Assembly (NCBI RefSeq): GCF_011082085.1
Contig: NZ_CP041063.1
Span: forward strand, 310,001 to 374,000
Source: Bacillus sp. Cs-700
GTDB taxonomy: Bacteria; Bacillota; Bacilli; Bacillales; Guptibacillaceae
Length of the DNA stretch: 64,000 bases
Reading direction: 5' to 3'
Below the pieces are notes generated by a model. The model saw only the letters and a list, made by a program, of their open reading frames with translations, ran no database searches and was not told the DNA's origin. The translations under genes and the position numbers were made by a program. Of this stretch, positions 38,502 through 47,687 are shown in pieces. Every line of letters starts with the position of its first letter. The stretch's first letter is position 1.

Positions 38502-38658
38502 ACTTAATAGAAACGTAACTTTTATACTTGTAATTGGAATTGGTTATGGAATAATATGTTAAAATCAATGGTAAAGATAAAAATGATTTATTATATTGAA
38601 ACTGCTTAAACCAAAATTACGTAAAGCGGACACCACGTTGAAAAGGAGGAGGGCGCAA

Positions 38659-38922
38659 ATGACACCTGTTATCTTAACAATTATAACGGTTACAGCCTTA
38701 TTTATAGCCACATTTATCGTTTTTCGTAAAAGAAAAGCGGCTGGTTTGACCGGTATAAAAAGTGCTTTAACGCCAATGTTTCTCTTTCTCATTGCGATCG
38801 TGAACCTTTTAGCTTACTGGTTTGATTTCAATGGAATGATCAACTGGGTTGCGATGATGGTTTTTCTCTTACTCGGTGCTTATTTTACTAAATACACCTT
38901 CAAAAACGAAAACAAGACTTAA
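38659..38922 (+). CDS. Small three-helix membrane protein
   Basis: 87 residues: an N-terminal helix, a basic loop (FRKRKAAG), two further helices and a Lys/Asn-rich tail. AAGGAGGAGGG precedes the ATG; an in-frame extension upstream has none. Function unknown. Confidence 0.6.
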   Translation: MTPVILTIITVTALFIATFIVFRKRKAAGLTGIKSALTPMFLFLIAIVNLLAYWFDFNGMINWVAMMVFLLLGAYFTKYTFKNENKT

Positions 38923-39096
38923 ACTGTTATTTGGCTAAAAGGGTGTAAGTAATTATAGGCCAAAAAACATTAAACTGGCGATGATTGTCACAGTGTTCTT
39001 AGCTTTGCTCCTTGAAGGAATTTTGATCACTGCATGGATCCATTCATGATTGTAAAGTTCATCTATAACAAATGATTTAGCATGGAGGATAACAAA

Positions 39097-39612
39097 ATGG
39101 AAGTTAGGTTACATAGACTTCAAGAAAGTGATGCGGAATCATTGTTTCACTTTGAGGTCGAAAACAGAAGTTTTTTCAATAAGATGGTGCCAGATCGTGG
39201 TGAAGATTATTATGAGTTTCAGACGTTTAACGATAAGCTCCTGCAATTAATAACGGAGCAATCTCTCGGTTTATCGACCTTTTATCTTGTAAAAGATGAA
39301 AATGGCACGATTATAGGAAGAATTAATTTAGTTGATTTTAATTACTCTAACGAGAACGTTGAGCTTGGCTACAGAATTAGTGAAGATCAGTCTGGTAAAG
39401 GTATGGCTACATTAGGTGTCAAGCGAGTCCTAGATGAGGTCTATCATCAAAATAAGATTAAACACATCTCCGCTAGGACAACGAAAGACAATCTTGCTTC
39501 ACAAGAGGTACTTGAAAGTAATGGTTTTACATACATCTCTACAGATCCAGAAGAAGTGTTATTGAACGGAGGAAAAGTAAATTTAATGCACTATCGGTGG
39601 AGTAAAGAGTAA
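39097..39612 (+). CDS. GNAT-family N-acetyltransferase (RimJ/RimL-like)
   Basis: 171 residues. The acetyl-CoA pyrophosphate loop is EDQSGKGMATLG, after strand VELGYRI; the following NLASQEVLESNGF is the conserved motif B. It probably acetylates a protein N terminus or small amine; the substrate is unknown. GGAGG lies eight or so bases before the chosen ATG. Confidence 0.85.
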   Translation: MEVRLHRLQESDAESLFHFEVENRSFFNKMVPDRGEDYYEFQTFNDKLLQLITEQSLGLSTFYLVKDENGTIIGRINLVDFNYSNENVELGYRISEDQSGKGMATLGVKRVLDEVYHQNKIKHISARTTKDNLASQEVLESNGFTYISTDPEEVLLNGGKVNLMHYRWSKE

Positions 39613-39657
39613 AGAGTAAATTTGAGCTTGGTCTTTTGTAGGTTTTAGGTAGAATTC

Positions 39658-40149
39658 TTATCCTGGCTGCCTCTGACCAAGTTCTTGATCGATCAGTAAG
39701 AGTGCGGACGTATTCTCTCCTGCTAATTTCAGCCTTTCGACAATCGTAAGCGCCTGTGCTTCTTCGTCAATCTGTTCGCGTAAGAAATCCTGAACGATGA
39801 CGGCCGTTTGCGGATCAATTTTTTTGATGTAGTTATAAGCCTGCCGGTAAGAATTCGTAACATACTGTTCGTGTTCTAAAACTTGTTGAAACGTTTCGAG
39901 CGGGGTTCCAAAGTCTGTTGATTGTTCTGGGAGAGCGCCTAATTCAACGACGCCATCTTTACCAGCTAAGTAATTAATCAGAGTAAGTAGATGCGTACGT
40001 TCTTCATCAGATTGAATTCGTAACCAACTAGCCATTCCAGTATAATTCTTTCGATCTAAGTAAGCAGACATTGCTAAATATAGCGTAGTTGAAACGTGTT
40101 CAATTTGAATCAATGTGTTTAAAAGCTCTTGAACTTCTTTTTGTACCAT
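39658..40149 (-). CDS. ftn: Ferritin-like iron storage protein
   Basis: 163-residue non-haem ferritin. The four-helix bundle carries ferroxidase ligands: Glu in QIEHVSTTLYLAM, Glu and His in SDEERTHLL, Glu in EHEQYVTNS and the QIDEEAQ segment. It stores iron as mineralised Fe(III). The ATG was chosen for GAGGTGA upstream; an in-frame GTG three codons earlier overlaps that site. It is transcribed toward the GNAT gene, without visible operon partners. Confidence 0.85.
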   Translation of the reverse strand: MVQKEVQELLNTLIQIEHVSTTLYLAMSAYLDRKNYTGMASWLRIQSDEERTHLLTLINYLAGKDGVVELGALPEQSTDFGTPLETFQQVLEHEQYVTNSYRQAYNYIKKIDPQTAVIVQDFLREQIDEEAQALTIVERLKLAGENTSALLLIDQELGQRQPG

Positions 40150-40234
40150 GACAATCACCTCTTCATCTTCGTATCATCACACCATATGAAGAAGTGGATT
40201 GTCTTGTTCCGATATAGCGAGTGAAAAAATCGCC

Positions 40235-40262
40235 GAAAAAAAGAAGCGCAATTTGCGCTTCT
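40235..40262. terminator. Terminator at the lexA stop
   Basis: AGAAGCGCAA-T-TTGCGCTTCT palindrome overlapping the lexA stop codon, with the T run downstream on the minus strand. Confidence 0.85.
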
Positions 40263-40881
40263 AGTGGATCGAGCGGAAAACACCAACCACTTTACCAAGG
40301 ATCGAAACAGAATCAAGAATGATTGGTTCCATCGATGAGTTTTCCGGCTGAAGTCGGAAGTAGTTGCTTTCTTTAAAGAAACGTTTTACCGTTGCTTCGC
40401 CATCGTCCGTCATCGCAACAACGATGTCTCCGTTATTTGCAGTTGGTTGCTGCTTCACGATAACCATATCACCGTTATAAATACCAGCTTCAATCATACT
40501 ATCTCCTTCGATGACAAGAATGAATGTATGCTCTTCATCCTGAGCGAACTGCTCCGGAAGAGGGAAGTACTCTTCAACATTTTCAATCGCTGTGATTGGT
40601 TGACCAGCTGTTACTTTACCAATGACAGGAACATTAACCGTGTGCTGACGTGGAATGTCGATCGCTTCATCAAGGCCCAACACTTCAATGGCTCTTGGCT
40701 TTGTTGGGTCTCTTCTGATATAACCTTTTTTCTCGAGTCTTGCCAGGTGGCCATGGACAGTTGAGCTTGAAGCAAGTCCAACGGCTTCGCCGATTTCTCT
40801 AACAGACGGTGGATAACCTTTTTGTTTTACTTCGACTTTAATAAAGTCCAGAATGTCCTGCTGACGCTTTGATAGTTTCAT
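40261..40881 (-). CDS. lexA: SOS repressor LexA
   Basis: Represses SOS genes until RecA filaments trigger self-cleavage. In the 206-residue product the winged HTH occupies 1-65 ([14 protein letters not shown]), the Ala92-Gly93 scissile bond lies in VTAGQP, and the Ser128/Lys166 dyad in EGDSM and ATVKRF. The start MKLSKRQQ has GAGGTG upstream. It is divergent from yneA; the shared spacer holds three LexA boxes. Confidence 0.97.
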   Translation of the reverse strand: MKLSKRQQDILDFIKVEVKQKGYPPSVREIGEAVGLASSSTVHGHLARLEKKGYIRRDPTKPRAIEVLGLDEAIDIPRQHTVNVPVIGKVTAGQPITAIENVEEYFPLPEQFAQDEEHTFILVIEGDSMIEAGIYNGDMVIVKQQPTANNGDIVVAMTDDGEATVKRFFKESNYFRLQPENSSMEPIILDSVSILGKVVGVFRSIH

Positions 40882-40919
40882 ATTTCTGGCACCTCGTTCC
40901 AATCTATCTATTTGTTACT

Positions 40920-40948
40920 AGTATACCAGAATTTTTGTTCGCATACAA
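40920..40948 (-). promoter_or_regulatory. lexA promoter with LexA box in the spacer
   Basis: On the minus strand TTGTAT and TATACT are 17 bases apart; the LexA box CGAACAAAAATTCT (40928-40941) fills the spacer, so lexA is autoregulated. Confidence 0.75.
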
Positions 40949-40969
40949 ACATAAGTTCGAAGTTACTAG

Positions 40970-41018
40970 TTGACACGAACAGGGGTTCTGATTATACTAA
41001 AAACAGAACAAATATTCG
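40970..41018 (+). promoter_or_regulatory. yneA promoter with two LexA boxes
   Basis: TTGACA, 17-base spacer, TATACT. The spacer contains the consensus LexA box CGAACAGGGGTTCT (40976-40989), and a second box, AGAACAAATATTCG, lies at 41005-41018 over the start-site region. Both would block transcription until SOS induction. Confidence 0.88.
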
Positions 41019-41035
41019 TATATGGGGTGATTGGG

Positions 41036-41356
41036 ATGAGAAAGCAAGCTGGGGGCTTGTCTGGAATTGATTTTCTTGTCATTATATCTTTTGTAGCTGT
41101 GTTAATTATTGTGTTCGTATCTTTGCGAACAGCTGCAGCTGAGGAGTATGATCGGTATACAACGATTCAACTGGAGCACGGGGATACGGTTTTAGAAATT
41201 GCTGATGAATATCGTTCCGCACATGAATTGTCAGATCAGAAATTTGTTAGCTGGGTTGAAGACGCTAATCGCATAGATGCTAATCGAATTACAGCAGGAG
41301 ATACTCTCATCATCCCTGTTGAAGCGAACGCTACCGCACTTGGGGGTACAGAATAA
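41036..41356 (+). CDS. yneA: SOS cell-division suppressor YneA
   Basis: Membrane-anchored inhibitor that delays division after DNA damage. The 106-residue product has a single transmembrane helix (FLVIISFVAVLIIVFVSL) and an extracellular LysM domain (VLEIADEYR, ITAGDTLIIP). The start follows GGGGTGATT. It begins the SOS operon with yneB and ynzC, as in B. subtilis. Confidence 0.92.
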   Translation: MRKQAGGLSGIDFLVIISFVAVLIIVFVSLRTAAAEEYDRYTTIQLEHGDTVLEIADEYRSAHELSDQKFVSWVEDANRIDANRITAGDTLIIPVEANATALGGTE

Positions 41357-42010
<654 letters not shown>

Positions 42011-42076
42011 ACTTGTCTATGGTAAAAAGATGCGTTAGCATAGAACGTACAAGTTGCAGTAAAGGAGCTTTTTTAT

Positions 42077-42313
42077 ATGCTTTCTCAAGATAAAATTCAA
42101 CGAATTAACGAGCTATCTCGTAAATCAAAAGAGTCATCTTTAACAGATGCTGAGAAAAAAGAACAAAAAGATCTTCGTCAGGAATATCTGGCAAGCCTTC
42201 GTTCTTCTTTTAGTAACCAGCTTCACTCCATCAAAGTTGTGGATGAAGAAGGCACAGACGTAACGCCTGAAAAATTAAAAGAAAGCAAGAAAAATCGCGG
42301 CTTTCTTCAGTAA
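42077..42313 (+). CDS. ynzC: DUF896 protein YnzC
   Basis: 78-residue helical protein of the DUF896 (UPF0291) family, last gene of the yneA-yneB-ynzC SOS operon. The helical hairpin (IQRINELSRKSKES...LTDAEKKEQKDLRQEYL) and the C-terminal TPEKLKESKKNRGFL are characteristic. AAAGGAG precedes the ATG. Function unknown. Confidence 0.93.
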   Translation: MLSQDKIQRINELSRKSKESSLTDAEKKEQKDLRQEYLASLRSSFSNQLHSIKVVDEEGTDVTPEKLKESKKNRGFLQ

Positions 42314-42355
42314 AAAATAGCCTAATTTTGCATTTAGCAAAATTAGGCTATTTTT
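42314..42355 (+). terminator. Terminator after the SOS operon
   Basis: AAATAGCCTAATTTTG and CAAAATTAGGCTATTT arms, followed by Ts. Confidence 0.93.
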
Positions 42356-42434
42356 ATGGTTGCAATTTTTCAAATATTCGTTATACTGTACTATAACAAG
42401 ATGTACTAATACAAAAACGGAGAGGGCGGATAAG

Positions 42435-42719
42435 ATGTTTGTTGTAACTGATTCTGCAGCTGAGTTTTACAAAAATGAAATGGAACTTGGTCATGGTGAT
42501 TGTCTAAGATTGTTTGTACGTTATGCAGGAAGTGGGGACAGCGGTGGTTTTTCCCTTGGAGTCATGTCTGACCGGCCTTCATATGATGATTATAAGCAAG
42601 AAATTGGTGGCGTTACTTACTTTGTTCGACCGGATGATCAGTGGTTTGTTGATCGAATGAAACTAGATTATGATGAAAGCAACGGTGGCGTTCTTTGTGA
42701 CCTGCCGAGTATGGCATAG
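42435..42719 (+). CDS. HesB/IscA-like (YneR-type) protein
   Basis: 94-residue HesB-fold protein. The GFSLGVM motif and acidic C terminus are those of the YneR branch; only scattered Cys (GDCLRL, LCDL) are present, not the three conserved Cys of A-type Fe-S carriers, so cluster binding is doubtful. GGAGAGGGCGG lies before the ATG. It takes the position that tkt holds in B. subtilis between ynzC and sirA. A paralogue is encoded near 62.1 kb. Confidence 0.82.
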   Translation: MFVVTDSAAEFYKNEMELGHGDCLRLFVRYAGSGDSGGFSLGVMSDRPSYDDYKQEIGGVTYFVRPDDQWFVDRMKLDYDESNGGVLCDLPSMA

Positions 42720-42727
42720 CAGTCAAG

Positions 42728-42770
42728 GACCTGTACTATAACATCTATGTTATAGTACAGGTCTTTTTTT
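42728..42770 (+). terminator. Terminator after the HesB-like gene
   Basis: Perfect 16-base arms GACCTGTACTATAACA and complement, loop TCTA, T run. Confidence 0.95.
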
Positions 42771-42773
42771 AAT

Positions 42774-42782
42774 TTCGACAAA
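42774..42782 (-). promoter_or_regulatory. Spo0A box upstream of sirA
   Basis: TTCGACAAA on the plus strand reads TTTGTCGAA on the other, a perfect 0A-box core, about 100 bases before sirA, which is a direct Spo0A target in B. subtilis. Confidence 0.7.
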
Positions 42783-42879
42783 ACTAGTGATGTCACGCTC
42801 CAAGTATAGACAATCCTTTTAGAGAAGGTACAGTATACTGTTTTTTATATGATTTGTTCTCTGATAAGGGGGAAGTGGT

Positions 42880-43323
42880 ATGAGGCATTATGAAATGTAT
42901 TTTGTTAAACAACACATCGCCGCTCAATATGCTGGCAAAGAACATCTTTTGTATCAACTTTTCCTTGAAAGAAAGCGCGCGATCCAGGTGGATGAGAAAG
43001 ACCTTCTGGATAAGCAGGTTGTCTTTATTACTGAGCCTATTGCAGAAGAAGAGCTAAACACCTACCTTGTCAGCGAACTAGGGGCGTTCCGTACGTACGA
43101 ATACAAAAACGAAGGTCACCGGTTAAGTATACATCAATCAAAAAGCGATGCTTCTTTGTTTGTGAGAAAAGAGAAAGTAAACGTCTATGCGACTGGTGGG
43201 ACTGAAGCAGAAACAGTCTTCTTTGAGGTGATTCGAAAATTAACTCCTTCTTTTTTCGCCATTGACTTCCAATCAGGTCGATATGGATGGCTTAACCCGA
43301 TCAAACAGCAAAAACTAGTTTGA
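42880..43323 (+). CDS. sirA: Sporulation inhibitor of replication SirA
   Basis: Binds DnaA domain I and blocks new rounds of replication once sporulation starts. The 147-residue product carries the family start (YEMYFVKQHIAAQYAG), the FLERKRA helix, and the C-terminal FFAIDFQSGRYGWLNP. An AAGGGGGAAG site precedes the ATG. The upstream Spo0A box agrees with its known control; it sits before yneF as in B. subtilis. Confidence 0.92.
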   Translation: MRHYEMYFVKQHIAAQYAGKEHLLYQLFLERKRAIQVDEKDLLDKQVVFITEPIAEEELNTYLVSELGAFRTYEYKNEGHRLSIHQSKSDASLFVRKEKVNVYATGGTEAETVFFEVIRKLTPSFFAIDFQSGRYGWLNPIKQQKLV

Positions 43324-43415
43324 ACAAACTCCTACTATTTTAGTAGACGTTATTGTATAATCATTACGGGTTGTAGTACACTATTGGAAGAGAAAGAATA
43401 AGGAGGAAATCTAGA

Positions 43416-43643
43416 ATGTGGTGGATGTACACGCTTGTGGGCGTGCTAGCGTTGATTGCTGGAGTAGCACTTGGCTTTTTTATTGCCCGCAAATATATGA
43501 TGGACTATTTGAAGAAGAATCCCCCTATTAATGAAAACATGCTTCGTGTAATGATGATGCAAATGGGGCAGAAACCTTCTCAGAAGAAGATTAATCAGAT
43601 GATGAAGGCTATGAATAGTCAAATGACGAACAATGATAAATAG
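43416..43643 (+). CDS. yneF: UPF0154 small membrane protein YneF
   Basis: 75 residues: one N-terminal membrane helix ([18 protein letters not shown]), then the conserved cytoplasmic segment ([22 protein letters not shown], given here in part) and helix. Universal in bacilli, function unknown. GGAGGAAA precedes the ATG; a terminator follows. Confidence 0.95.
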   Translation: MWWMYTLVGVLALIAGVALGFFIARKYMMDYLKKNPPINENMLRVMMMQMGQKPSQKKINQMMKAMNSQMTNNDK

Positions 43644-43650
43644 CGTAATG

Positions 43651-43675
43651 GCACTCTGTTAGCAGAGTGCTTTTT
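43651..43675 (+). terminator. Terminator after yneF
   Basis: GCACTCTG and CAGAGTGC arms, loop TTAG, T run. Confidence 0.9.
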
Positions 43676-43756
43676 ATATGGAGTAATTTTGGTTGACGGG
43701 TCTAATTGGTGTGATGGTATGATAGATTAGACTATAAAAAATCAGGAAGTGTTTAC

Positions 43757-44650
43757 ATGACGATGAAAAAGTTAGTAGTAGCAACTGGACTTTCGTTTGC
43801 GCTTTTAGCCGGATGTCAGGCAGGAGATGAAGAGCAAACATCTAACGAGCCGCAGAATCAAGCGGAGAACGGTGGGCAAACGAATAACGATTCCACAAAT
43901 AATTCTGGAAAATCTGACGAAAATCAAACGAAAGAAAATCAAGAAGGCAATAGCCAGAAAGAAAATCAAGATAGCAATAAAGAGAAGGATCAAAAAGATG
44001 ACGATAAAGCGGGTGCAGCAGCCTATCCTACGATGGCTGAAACAGTCGAGAAAAATGGTGAGAATCTAACGGTCACGAATCCAGACAGCATTTATGTTGT
44101 GGCTAATAAAGAACGTAATCTACCTTCTGACTTTGTTCCGAAAAATCTTGTGGAACCAGACGTCTCTACATATGCCCCTGAAGGTGATCCGAAGCGTTTA
44201 ATGGTAGAAGAAGCTGCTAGAGCGCTTGAAAAAATGTTTAAAGGTGCAAAAGAAGATGGCTATGAGTTAAAAGCTGTTTCAGGTTATCGCTCCTATGAGC
44301 GCCAGGAAGCTATCTTTGCTTATAATGCTGAGCAGCGTGGAGAAGAAGTAGCGAACCAGGTAAGTGCGCAGGCGGGACAGAGTGAACATCAGACGGGATT
44401 AACGATGGATATTAGCACACCTTCCCTTGGAAGTTCTCTTACTGAAGAGTTTGGTAATACACCAGAAGGGAAGTGGGTAGCGGAGCATGCGCACGAATAT
44501 GGCTTCGTTGTTCGTTACTTAAAAGGGAAAGAGGATATTACCGGATATCAATATGAGCCGTGGCACGTTCGCTATGTCGGGAAAGAAGCGGCCGCTGATG
44601 TTCATGAAGCTGGCGTTACGCTTGAAGAATTTTTCTCTGAAGAAAAATAG
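43757..44650 (+). CDS. Lipoprotein D-alanyl-D-alanine carboxypeptidase, VanY/LdcB family (M15B)
   Basis: 297-residue lipoprotein that trims D-Ala (or another terminal residue) from peptidoglycan stem peptides. Lipobox LLAGC with Cys20; residues 21-85 are a low-complexity Asn/Gln/Glu/Lys spacer; the M15 zinc site is SEHQTGLTMD (H211, D218) plus EPWH (E267, H270). The start could also be the ATG two codons later. Preceded by AGGAAG. Not part of the conserved B. subtilis order here. Confidence 0.9.
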   Translation: MTMKKLVVATGLSFALLAGCQAGDEEQTSNEPQNQAENGGQTNNDSTNNSGKSDENQTKENQEGNSQKENQDSNKEKDQKDDDKAGAAAYPTMAETVEKNGENLTVTNPDSIYVVANKERNLPSDFVPKNLVEPDVSTYAPEGDPKRLMVEEAARALEKMFKGAKEDGYELKAVSGYRSYERQEAIFAYNAEQRGEEVANQVSAQAGQSEHQTGLTMDISTPSLGSSLTEEFGNTPEGKWVAEHAHEYGFVVRYLKGKEDITGYQYEPWHVRYVGKEAAADVHEAGVTLEEFFSEEK

Positions 44651-44755
44651 TTATGGAATGTTCATAGTTTGAATAAGATAAATCGTTTACAATAAAGGTT
44701 GAAAAGGTAACCACATGCACATGATAAGATCATGCATTAGACAGGGAGTAATTCA

Positions 44756-45466
44756 ATGGCAGATTTGAACTTGTTTTTAGCGTTCGGTGCCGGCTTTTTA
44801 TCATTTATCTCACCGTGTGTACTACCGCTTTACCCAGCGTTCATATCTTACATCACAGGGGTTTCCGTCGATGATCTGAAAGAAGAACGTGGTATGATGC
44901 AAAAGAGAGCCATATTTCATACGATTTTCTTCCTAATTGGGTTTTCGATTATTTTCCTTGTGTTAGGGATGTCAACGTCCCTTGTTGGGAATTTGTTTAT
45001 TCAGTACAAAGAGCTTCTACGTCAAGTGGGTGCCATTTTAATTGTGGTGTTTGGACTTGTTGTTGTTGGTTTTTGGACTCCGAATTTTTTAATGAAAGAC
45101 CGTCGCTTAAAAATCCGCAACCGTCCATCTGGTTTTATTGGTTCTATTTTAATCGGAATGGGGTTTGCGGCAGGTTGGACGCCTTGTACAGGCCCGATAT
45201 TGGCAGCTGTTATTGCTCTCGGTGTTTCTAATCCTGGAGCTGGACTCATGTACATGGTAGCGTATACGCTTGGTTTTTCCGTGCCATTTTTCATTTTGTC
45301 CTTTTTTATCGGCAAAATGCAATGGATTAAGAGAAATAGCCGATTGATTATGAAGACTGGCGGGTATTTAATGATTGTCATGGGCGTTTTGCTTTACTTT
45401 AACTTCATGACAATGTTTACATCATTCCTTGTAAATAACCTGTTTGGTGGCTTTCAAGGATTCTAA
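44756..45466 (+). CDS. ccdA: Cytochrome c biogenesis thiol-disulfide transporter CcdA
   Basis: Carries reducing equivalents across the membrane for cytochrome c maturation and spore proteins. The 236-residue product has six predicted helices; its redox Cys pair lies in [11 protein letters not shown] (helix 1) and [10 protein letters not shown] (helix 4). A GGGAGTAATTC site precedes the ATG. The B. subtilis order ccdA-yneI-ccdC is changed here by a MrpB-like gene. Confidence 0.95.
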   Translation: MADLNLFLAFGAGFLSFISPCVLPLYPAFISYITGVSVDDLKEERGMMQKRAIFHTIFFLIGFSIIFLVLGMSTSLVGNLFIQYKELLRQVGAILIVVFGLVVVGFWTPNFLMKDRRLKIRNRPSGFIGSILIGMGFAAGWTPCTGPILAAVIALGVSNPGAGLMYMVAYTLGFSVPFFILSFFIGKMQWIKRNSRLIMKTGGYLMIVMGVLLYFNFMTMFTSFLVNNLFGGFQGF

Positions 45467-45486
45467 TTAAGAAAGGATGCGTTGGT

Positions 45487-45942
45487 TTGAAAGGAACAAA
45501 TGACCTTATACTTAAAACGACGACAACCATTATCGTCTTTATTATTCTAGGATTTTCGATTTACTTATTTTTCGCAGGTCATAATGCACCGGGCGGGGGC
45601 TTTATTGGAGGTCTTATGACTGCCGGAGCATTGGTTCTACTGTATGTCTCATATGGTTTTAAAACGATGAAGAGAGTGATACGGATTGACTTTAAGAACT
45701 TTATTCCGATCGGTTTATTGATCGCCGTTCTTACGGGAGTAGGTTCGTTCATTTTTGGTCAACCCTTCCTAAGTCAAACGGATGCTTATTTTGAGTTACC
45801 GATTCTCGGACATTCTCACCTTGCGACCGCAATGCTATTTGATCTTGGCGTTTATTTCACTGTTGTTGGGGTAACAATGACGATTATTTTAAGTATTGCA
45901 GCCGATGAAGGAGAAGAGGAGCTTTCCAAATTAAATGGGTAG
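45487..45942 (+). CDS. Stand-alone MrpB/MnhB-type Na+/H+ antiporter subunit
   Basis: 151-residue membrane protein, about four helices, with the MrpB signatures FFAGHNAPGGGFIGGLMTAGA, shown here in part, and FDLGVYFTVVGVTMTII. MrpB normally works only in a multisubunit Mrp (MnhA-G) antiporter, but no other mrp gene is near. The TTG start has AAGGATG eight bases upstream. It occupies the place of yneI between ccdA and ccdC and may be co-transcribed with ccdA. Either a duplicated subunit or one with a separate role. Confidence 0.9.
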   Translation: MKGTNDLILKTTTTIIVFIILGFSIYLFFAGHNAPGGGFIGGLMTAGALVLLYVSYGFKTMKRVIRIDFKNFIPIGLLIAVLTGVGSFIFGQPFLSQTDAYFELPILGHSHLATAMLFDLGVYFTVVGVTMTIILSIAADEGEEELSKLNG

Positions 45943-46052
45943 GGAAGAAAGAACGGTGGAATGCCGTTCTTTTTTTCGTGAGCTTGTATTTTTAGTCTCT
46001 TCCACATACAATGGAAATGATGGGTAGTACGGTATAGGTGAGGGATGAGTAT

Positions 46053-46541
46053 ATGCTGATTTTAAGTACAGTTGTAGGAGCGATGATGGCTCTTGCGATG
46101 GTAGTGATCAGGTTGAAAGCTTCAAAAAAACCTGCAACGATAAGGAAAATTATACTTCCGCCATTTTTTATGGCGACCGGTTTTTTTATGTTTGTCGTTC
46201 CAGATGCGAGGGTTCCATGGTACGAAGCAATTGAAGCGCTATCAGTAGGCGCAGCTTTTTCACTATTGTTAATTCGCACGTCGAAGTTTGAAATTAAAGA
46301 TAATCAGATCTATTTAACTCGTTCAAAGGCATTTGCGTTTATTCTGATTGGATTACTATTAGTTCGGATTATTTTCAAACTAATCATTGGAGAGTCTATA
46401 CCAGTTCTTCAGACGAGCTCGCTTTTCTTTGTGTTGGCATTTGGAATGATTGTACCGTGGCGAATTTCGATGTATTATCAATTTAAGAAAACAGAGCGAA
46501 GTAGAACGCATGGAACAACACTTCATCAAACATTATTATAA
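46053..46541 (+). CDS. ccdC: Cytochrome c biogenesis protein CcdC
   Basis: 162-residue YneJ/CcdC protein with about five membrane helices and a conserved PPFFMATGFFMF segment. It is linked to cytochrome c maturation in B. subtilis. The ATG with GGTGAGG upstream was chosen; a GTG five codons earlier lies in that site. It is convergent with yneK across a bidirectional terminator. Confidence 0.9.
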   Translation: MLILSTVVGAMMALAMVVIRLKASKKPATIRKIILPPFFMATGFFMFVVPDARVPWYEAIEALSVGAAFSLLLIRTSKFEIKDNQIYLTRSKAFAFILIGLLLVRIIFKLIIGESIPVLQTSSLFFVLAFGMIVPWRISMYYQFKKTERSRTHGTTLHQTLL

Positions 46542-46577
46542 AAAAACTCGTTTAGCTTAAGCTAAACGAGTTTTTTT
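46540..46577. terminator. Bidirectional terminator between ccdC and yneK
   Basis: Perfect 38-base palindrome centred on CTTAAG with A and T runs at its ends. Confidence 0.95.
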
Positions 46578-47010
46578 ATTGAAGCAAATGATGATAAGGT
46601 GTCATATCAATTCGCTTTTCATTCAGTTTTTTTACGAGCCACTTGTGATCTCGTTTCGGAGTCGCGATAATGTACCCCCGAATGATTAAATCTTGAGACA
46701 TGTTTTTTGCTTTTTCTCTTAGCGCGAGCTCACCTATTGTTCCTGCAATTTTATACTTCGCAATATCTCGAAACAATTCAGGTACGGGCGAGACCAATTC
46801 ATCTAAAAGCTTCTTTTGATCGCTGCTCCACATATGCTTCGTTTGTTCAATATAGTGTTCTTGCCAGTCGAGAATAGACTTGCCATCTTCTTTAGGAAGG
46901 CGTTTTAAAAACTTCCGGAACATAAAGAATCCACCGATTGCGATCAATGAAATTAAGATTACTGTCCATCCGACGATAAACCACTGGAACCATCCTGCCA
47001 ACGCACTCAC
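46576..47010 (-). CDS. yneK: DUF2621 membrane-anchored protein YneK
   Basis: 144 residues. It has an N-terminal membrane helix (FIVGWTVILISLIAIGGFFMF), then a soluble helical domain (LDWQEHYIEQTKHMWSSD) ending DMTPYHHLLQ, as in the DUF2621/YneK family. Function unknown. This is the last conserved gene before the selenocysteine island. Confidence 0.9.
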   Translation of the reverse strand: MSALAGWFQWFIVGWTVILISLIAIGGFFMFRKFLKRLPKEDGKSILDWQEHYIEQTKHMWSSDQKKLLDELVSPVPELFRDIAKYKIAGTIGELALREKAKNMSQDLIIRGYIIATPKRDHKWLVKKLNEKRIDMTPYHHLLQ

Positions 47011-47687
47011 CTCATGGCATCATAATGTAATTGGTTGAATACGGTCACATTATACGCCGAAAGCGCTTTTTAATCAAGAGGTAGCGGGTTAGTTTGACGG
47101 GCCGAGAAATTGGAGTTTCATCATCCTGAAACTAGATAGGAAATTCACTAGCAATCTGGATGAGGATGGATTGGTGAATTCAAGTAGATCAACGCTCTTA
47201 AATGTGTAATTAAGATATTCTTGCATTTCAATTTTGACTTTCAAGCATACATAAAAATATTGTCTTGGCTAAGAAGAGGGGAGGGGAGTGACAGCAACAC
47301 AGGTATCATCAAAAATAGTAGCAAGTTTTATTGTAAGAGTAGCGGGATCAATCGGTAGCCTTATTGTGTTATAAAAAATGTTGTGCAGTCGATGTAGTTT
47401 TGATGGTGGAAGAAATGCTTGATAAGATTCCTATCATGTAAAAATACATCCGGTTTATCAAGACAAGTATACAATTTTTACGATATGTAAACTGATTAAA
47501 AATAAAAATGTAAGAGAGAGAATAGTGAGGAGAAGTTGTGAACGTTATAAGTTGGATAGATCGTAAGTAATCTTGTCATAAATAATGTGTTTCAGCCAGA
47601 AATGACTGACAGAATAAATGAAGGAGGAGTGGTTATTTTGGCAGACAATTTGTGGGGCGACGATCATCTTGCGAATGATTGAATAAT
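47011..47687. other. Non-coding region left of selC
   Basis: About 680 bases without a recognised gene, at the left border of the selenocysteine island. Besides the short frame listed separately, two tiny frames have ribosome-site-like sequence in front: GTG AAC GTT near 47538 (about ten codons) and one starting TTG GCA GAC near 47639 (14 codons). Neither is convincing alone. Confidence 0.5.
47288..47374 (+). CDS. Possible 28-residue hydrophobic, cationic peptide
   Basis: GTG start after a G-rich AGAGGGGAGGGG tract. The peptide begins MTATQVSSKIVASFIV and ends GSIGSLIVL; it has one Lys and one Arg among hydrophobic residues, like small membrane-active or signalling peptides. No homology recognised; it may be chance. 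Confidence 0.3.
   Translation: MTATQVSSKIVASFIVRVAGSIGSLIVL

Noticed and set aside
38981..39049. 23-codon frame with one hydrophobic helix between two small genes
   Set aside because: No ribosome site before the ATG and no recognisable family; too short to support.
43805..44069. Long alternative frames inside the lipoprotein gene
   Set aside because: They arise from the Asn/Lys/Glu low-complexity spacer of the real gene.
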